Assembly: GCA_015499985.1 (NCBI GenBank)
Contig: JAAAUF010000103.1
Coordinates: 1 to 64,000 of the forward strand
DNA length: 64,000 nt
Direction: 5' to 3'
DNA from: Haplosporangium gracile
Taxonomy: Eukaryota > Mortierellomycota > Mortierellomycetes > Mortierellales > Mortierellaceae
Part shown: positions 61,054-64,000 of the stretch, piece after piece
How positions within the stretch are numbered: the first letter of the stretch is position 1
Layout of the letters: the number at the start of each line of letters is the position of its first letter
Notes under the pieces: model-generated
Told to the model about the DNA's origin: nothing
The model's database searches: none
What the model saw: only the letters and a program-made list of their open reading frames with translations
Position numbers and translations under genes: made by a program

Positions 61054-64000
61054 ATGTACCCCTTGCCTCACATTCAAGACACAGCACATCAACAATCACG
61101 TTTGAGATCTCGCGCACTGCTGAAGAGAAAGAAGAACCCCTCATCCAACAACGATGACGAAGCAACCCACAGGACAGGACCCCCACAGCGTCCCCTCAAC
61201 TTTACTCCTAAACAGTTTCTCCAAACAGCAACGTCGACTCCAGTAGAGATAGCAGCAACCACAGAAGCCTCAGCAGTAGTCACAGCGATATCATCCCAAC
61301 CACAACTGACAAAGACGAATATGAAACAACGCCAAGAAGCGAGGACAAAGCCACGGCTAATTGCTCTCAAGACAACCCCTTCAGCAAAGAGGAGGGGAGT
61401 ACAAGGCCGACACCTCGACCAGCCAACATCAAGTAAGGGTCTTCTTCGTCCTGGCCCTTCTTCTGTATCGCCTCTGACAGACCAGGAGTTGGCTCAGGCA
61501 CGAAAGGAATCCGCGAACGCAGTACTGGATACAATCCTGACCGACAAACACGCGAGCTCCACTGTAAAGCAGTATCAACATAAGATCCACAACTGGCAGG
61601 TACGCGTTCGTGTGGACTTTGCCTATCCTTCAATTTTTTGTTTCTTTGCTCGTGTAATCATTAAACTGTAAACTGCTAATCAATCGCCATACTTATGTAC
61701 ACTATACTCGCATATGCGCATACTAATCGCTCCTTCTTACGCGCGTACTAATACTACTGTACACTGTATCCTGTATCTTTAGAAATTTTGTAACAAGAGT
61801 TATGATGGCGACTGCAGCGTCAAGGGATCTCGGATTCTCGCGTACCTTAAGTCTGAGGTATTCAATCGAACCGTCAAGAGGCATATCTCCGTCAATACTG
61901 GATACTATGGACCAATCGGACGCGGACCATATGTTTCGCCAGAGGAAGGGGAGGCGGAGGAAAAGGAGACAAAGGAAGAGGAGACAAAGGAAGAGGAGAC
62001 GGAGGCAGAGGAGACGGAGAAAGAGGAGACGGAGGAAGAGGAGACGGAGGAAGAGGAGACGGAGGGGGAGGAGACGGAGGGGGAGGATCAAGATCAAGAC
62101 ATAGCAATGGATCACAGTACACACCCTGAACATTCTTCCAAGCTATTGCCTCGTTGGTCAGCACTGGAGTTACCCGCCAACATGGACCCTATTGAATGGC
62201 AGATCAAGTTTGCCTTGGATGTCGAACCAAAAGTCGCAGAGTCGGAGACACAAAGCCTTGTTGATATGGAGGGATCTGGATCTGAAATCCATCCACATAT
62301 CCGAGATCCTAGTGTTGAGAAGAATGATACGGATACCCCATTTAAGGAAACTGGGCTGGCCTCATGTTCTAGTGCTCAAAGGAGCGCGCTCAAGACGATG
62401 CCCATTATCATCAACAACTCTAACGAGAAGGAGCAAGGTACGTTGGTTTTTTTTTTGTTTTCTTTACAATGCGATCGTTCGTGAGACATAAAAAAGCTTC
62501 AGACCCACCACCTATGGACCATATGACTTGAGCTAAGCTAAGCCAACATTACCTTTCTTTTTTCATTTTCATAGTTTTCAAAAATACTGAGGTGGATAAA
62601 GATGGCCGAATTGTGATACATGTTCCTCTGGCGTCGGGCTCGGTTAGGAATATCAGGAAAGCCCTTCAGTACCTGTGGAAACGTCAGAGTCGAACGACGG
62701 CACCCAATCCTAATCTGGCACCCAATCCTAGGAAATATATACCTCTGAACGAGGCTATCGACGCCTATGGAGTTGACCTGATCCACGACAGAGCATCGAC
62801 AGGAACAACAACCCGCTCTCCTGTATGTCTAGTCCGCAATCCATACTCCGAGAAGTTGTTCCTTCGTATGCTTTGTTATACTTGGCGCATGCTCCCTCTG
62901 CGCCAATCACCTGGAAAGCGTGCCTACAACCGCAGGAGACGATTCCAATATATGCGGGAACGCTTCTGTCTGCTTGCTCGACATCTTATGCTGCTACGCG
63001 ATGAGGACATCCGCAACCTCAATCTGGCCGACACATTCAACATACAGACAATGCATCCCGCCCCTGGATCCTCATTGGCGTCCGGCATAGTGTTTTGCAT
63101 CACGAGAGGCAAGACAAACCGCAAAGGTATACAGCTGTACGCAACAGCCTATCGCCACAAAAACTTCCTTCGATGTACTATGGGCGGTTTTGCATTCTAC
63201 ATGCTTGAACGTTTCCAGGTAATCAATGAGCGTATTCTTTTGTGAGAAAAGCTAAACAGTTTTAATGTACTCCCTTGTTTATATTTTGCATGCGTAGCTA
63301 ACACACTATAAAATACTATGTATTATGTCCTCCTACTCTATCACGCAAAATTCTCTCTTTAGCTGGAAGGGGAGCCTATTCCCAGTTTTGCTTGCTCTGA
63401 TGCCTGGTTTAATATCAAGGACTTGACTGCGAGCGGCACACCCACAGAGCGCCAATGTAACCGAGAGCGAGCGCTTACAGGTGACACCCAAATGGATGCA
63501 ACCGCAGCTGTAATGCAGGCCTGTGACGTTTATTCCACAAAGCTAACACACTCTGGGCGTCATGCTGGGGTTTCGGAAGCATATGAGAGAGGACTGAGTT
63601 TGGACGACATTCGCCACCCAGGGCGATGGGTTATAGGACAAATGGAGAACTTCTATGCTCCAAAGAATCCCACCAGAGGCGCTTTTTGTATGGCTCATTT
63701 CGCACCCCACGAACCGTACTTTCTGGAGCGCGACCTGGTTACACCGCCGCTCGACCTTCAACGCTGCATATTCCCTTGGATTGAGACAGCATTCGACAAC
63801 GACATGCCTGACAAGGCCGCAGCCTGGCGCTTGGAATGCAACAATGAAATGCTCGGTGTGGATCCCAATATTGCTACCGGTGAGGACATTTTCTGGAATC
63901 AACCTGACAGGACAACATCGACAGAGAGGCTGGCTCGGGCATTCATCGCTGATGCTCTGATCGCACGGATCGGCTTTCTCAAGCTATTGGTTCGACTACG
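61054..64000 (+). CDS. Crypton-type tyrosine recombinase (partial, runs off the window)
   Basis: Four exons seen: 61054-61599, 61783-62437, 62575-63218, 63363-64000 (open at the window end); at least 827 residues. Residues 150-230 form a core-binding-like region ([47 protein letters not shown]). An acidic Glu/Thr repeat insert lies at about 240-285. The catalytic domain shows Arg542 in [14 protein letters not shown], His678-x-x-Arg681 in THSGRHAG, Trp704 in DIRHPGRWV and Tyr713 in MENFYAP, that is the R-HxxR-(H/W)-Y set. No stop or frameshift is seen. Cryptons are DNA transposons that move by tyrosine recombinase through circular intermediates; many fungal ones end in a GCR1_C-type DNA-binding domain, which would lie beyond this window. 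The start at 61054 is the first ATG of the frame. Confidence 0.85.
61950..62087. repeat. 15-bp coding minisatellite in the recombinase gene
   Basis: About nine imperfect copies of gaggagacnnaggna encode Glu/Thr/Lys repeats of the type EETEE. The complementary strand reads as Pro/Leu/Ser artefacts. Confidence 0.85.

Noticed and set aside
1..64000. CRISPR arrays, prokaryotic operons, Shine-Dalgarno sites
   Set aside because: The genes are intron-containing and fungal; no regularly spaced repeats other than microsatellites and minisatellites were seen.

Overview
The window looks like nuclear DNA of an early-diverging filamentous fungus, most likely a Mortierella-type Mucoromycota; this lineage is an inference from gene content and style. 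The support is: spliceosomal introns with GTAAGT/GTANGT donors and mostly TAG or CAG acceptors in almost every gene; long Ser/Thr/Asn/Gln low-complexity coding stretches; kilobase CT-rich leaders on the coding strand; and fungal orthologues (ERT1/AcuK regulator, Msn2-like zinc finger, Scs2/VAP, Tgl2-like lipase, Ptc2-like PP2C). There is one 10-N assembly gap at 43364-43373. No bacterial-type operon, CRISPR array, rRNA or convincing tRNA gene was seen.

Layout: (1) 1-9755, CT-rich leader and a seven-exon ERT1/AcuK-type Zn2Cys6-PAS regulator of gluconeogenesis (+). (2) 10244-15646, a six-exon, 1,595-residue unknown membrane-anchored protein (-). (3) 16413-18843, an ectonucleotide pyrophosphatase/phosphodiesterase (+). 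(4) 19207-20880, a VAP/Scs2 ER-contact protein (-). (5) 22301-24208, a Tgl2-like lipase (+). (6) 24318-27000, an acidic unknown protein with two YWxxYGD motifs (-). (7) 27912-28258, a foldback MITE with 136-bp terminal inverted repeats and TA target duplication, lying 11 bp past the stop of (8) 28270-29806, an Msn2-like C2H2 factor (-). (9) 29807-49634, almost 20 kb in which I can support no real gene. (10) 49635-52764, an unknown 950-residue protein with five 19-residue DLL/DLF repeats and a clathrin-box-like motif (-). (11) 54605-57107, a nine-exon PP2C phosphatase with a 9-nt microexon (+). (12) 57636-59165, an alcohol O-acetyltransferase-like acyltransferase (+). (13) about 59280-64000, a mobile-element region: a Ulp1/SENP-like cysteine protease ORF followed on the same strand by a Crypton-type tyrosine recombinase that runs off the window.

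Functional themes are carbon/stress regulation (ERT1, Msn2-like), phosphate and lipid metabolism (NPP, lipase, VAP, acyltransferase) and signalling (PP2C). Genes are arranged as convergent and divergent pairs, without operons. The most unusual part is the right end: a Crypton recombinase with all recognisable catalytic residues next to a Ulp1-like protease whose catalytic domain is intact but whose upstream frame carries two stops and a frameshift. All exon models were derived by hand from splice signals, phase and family similarity; no searches were run.
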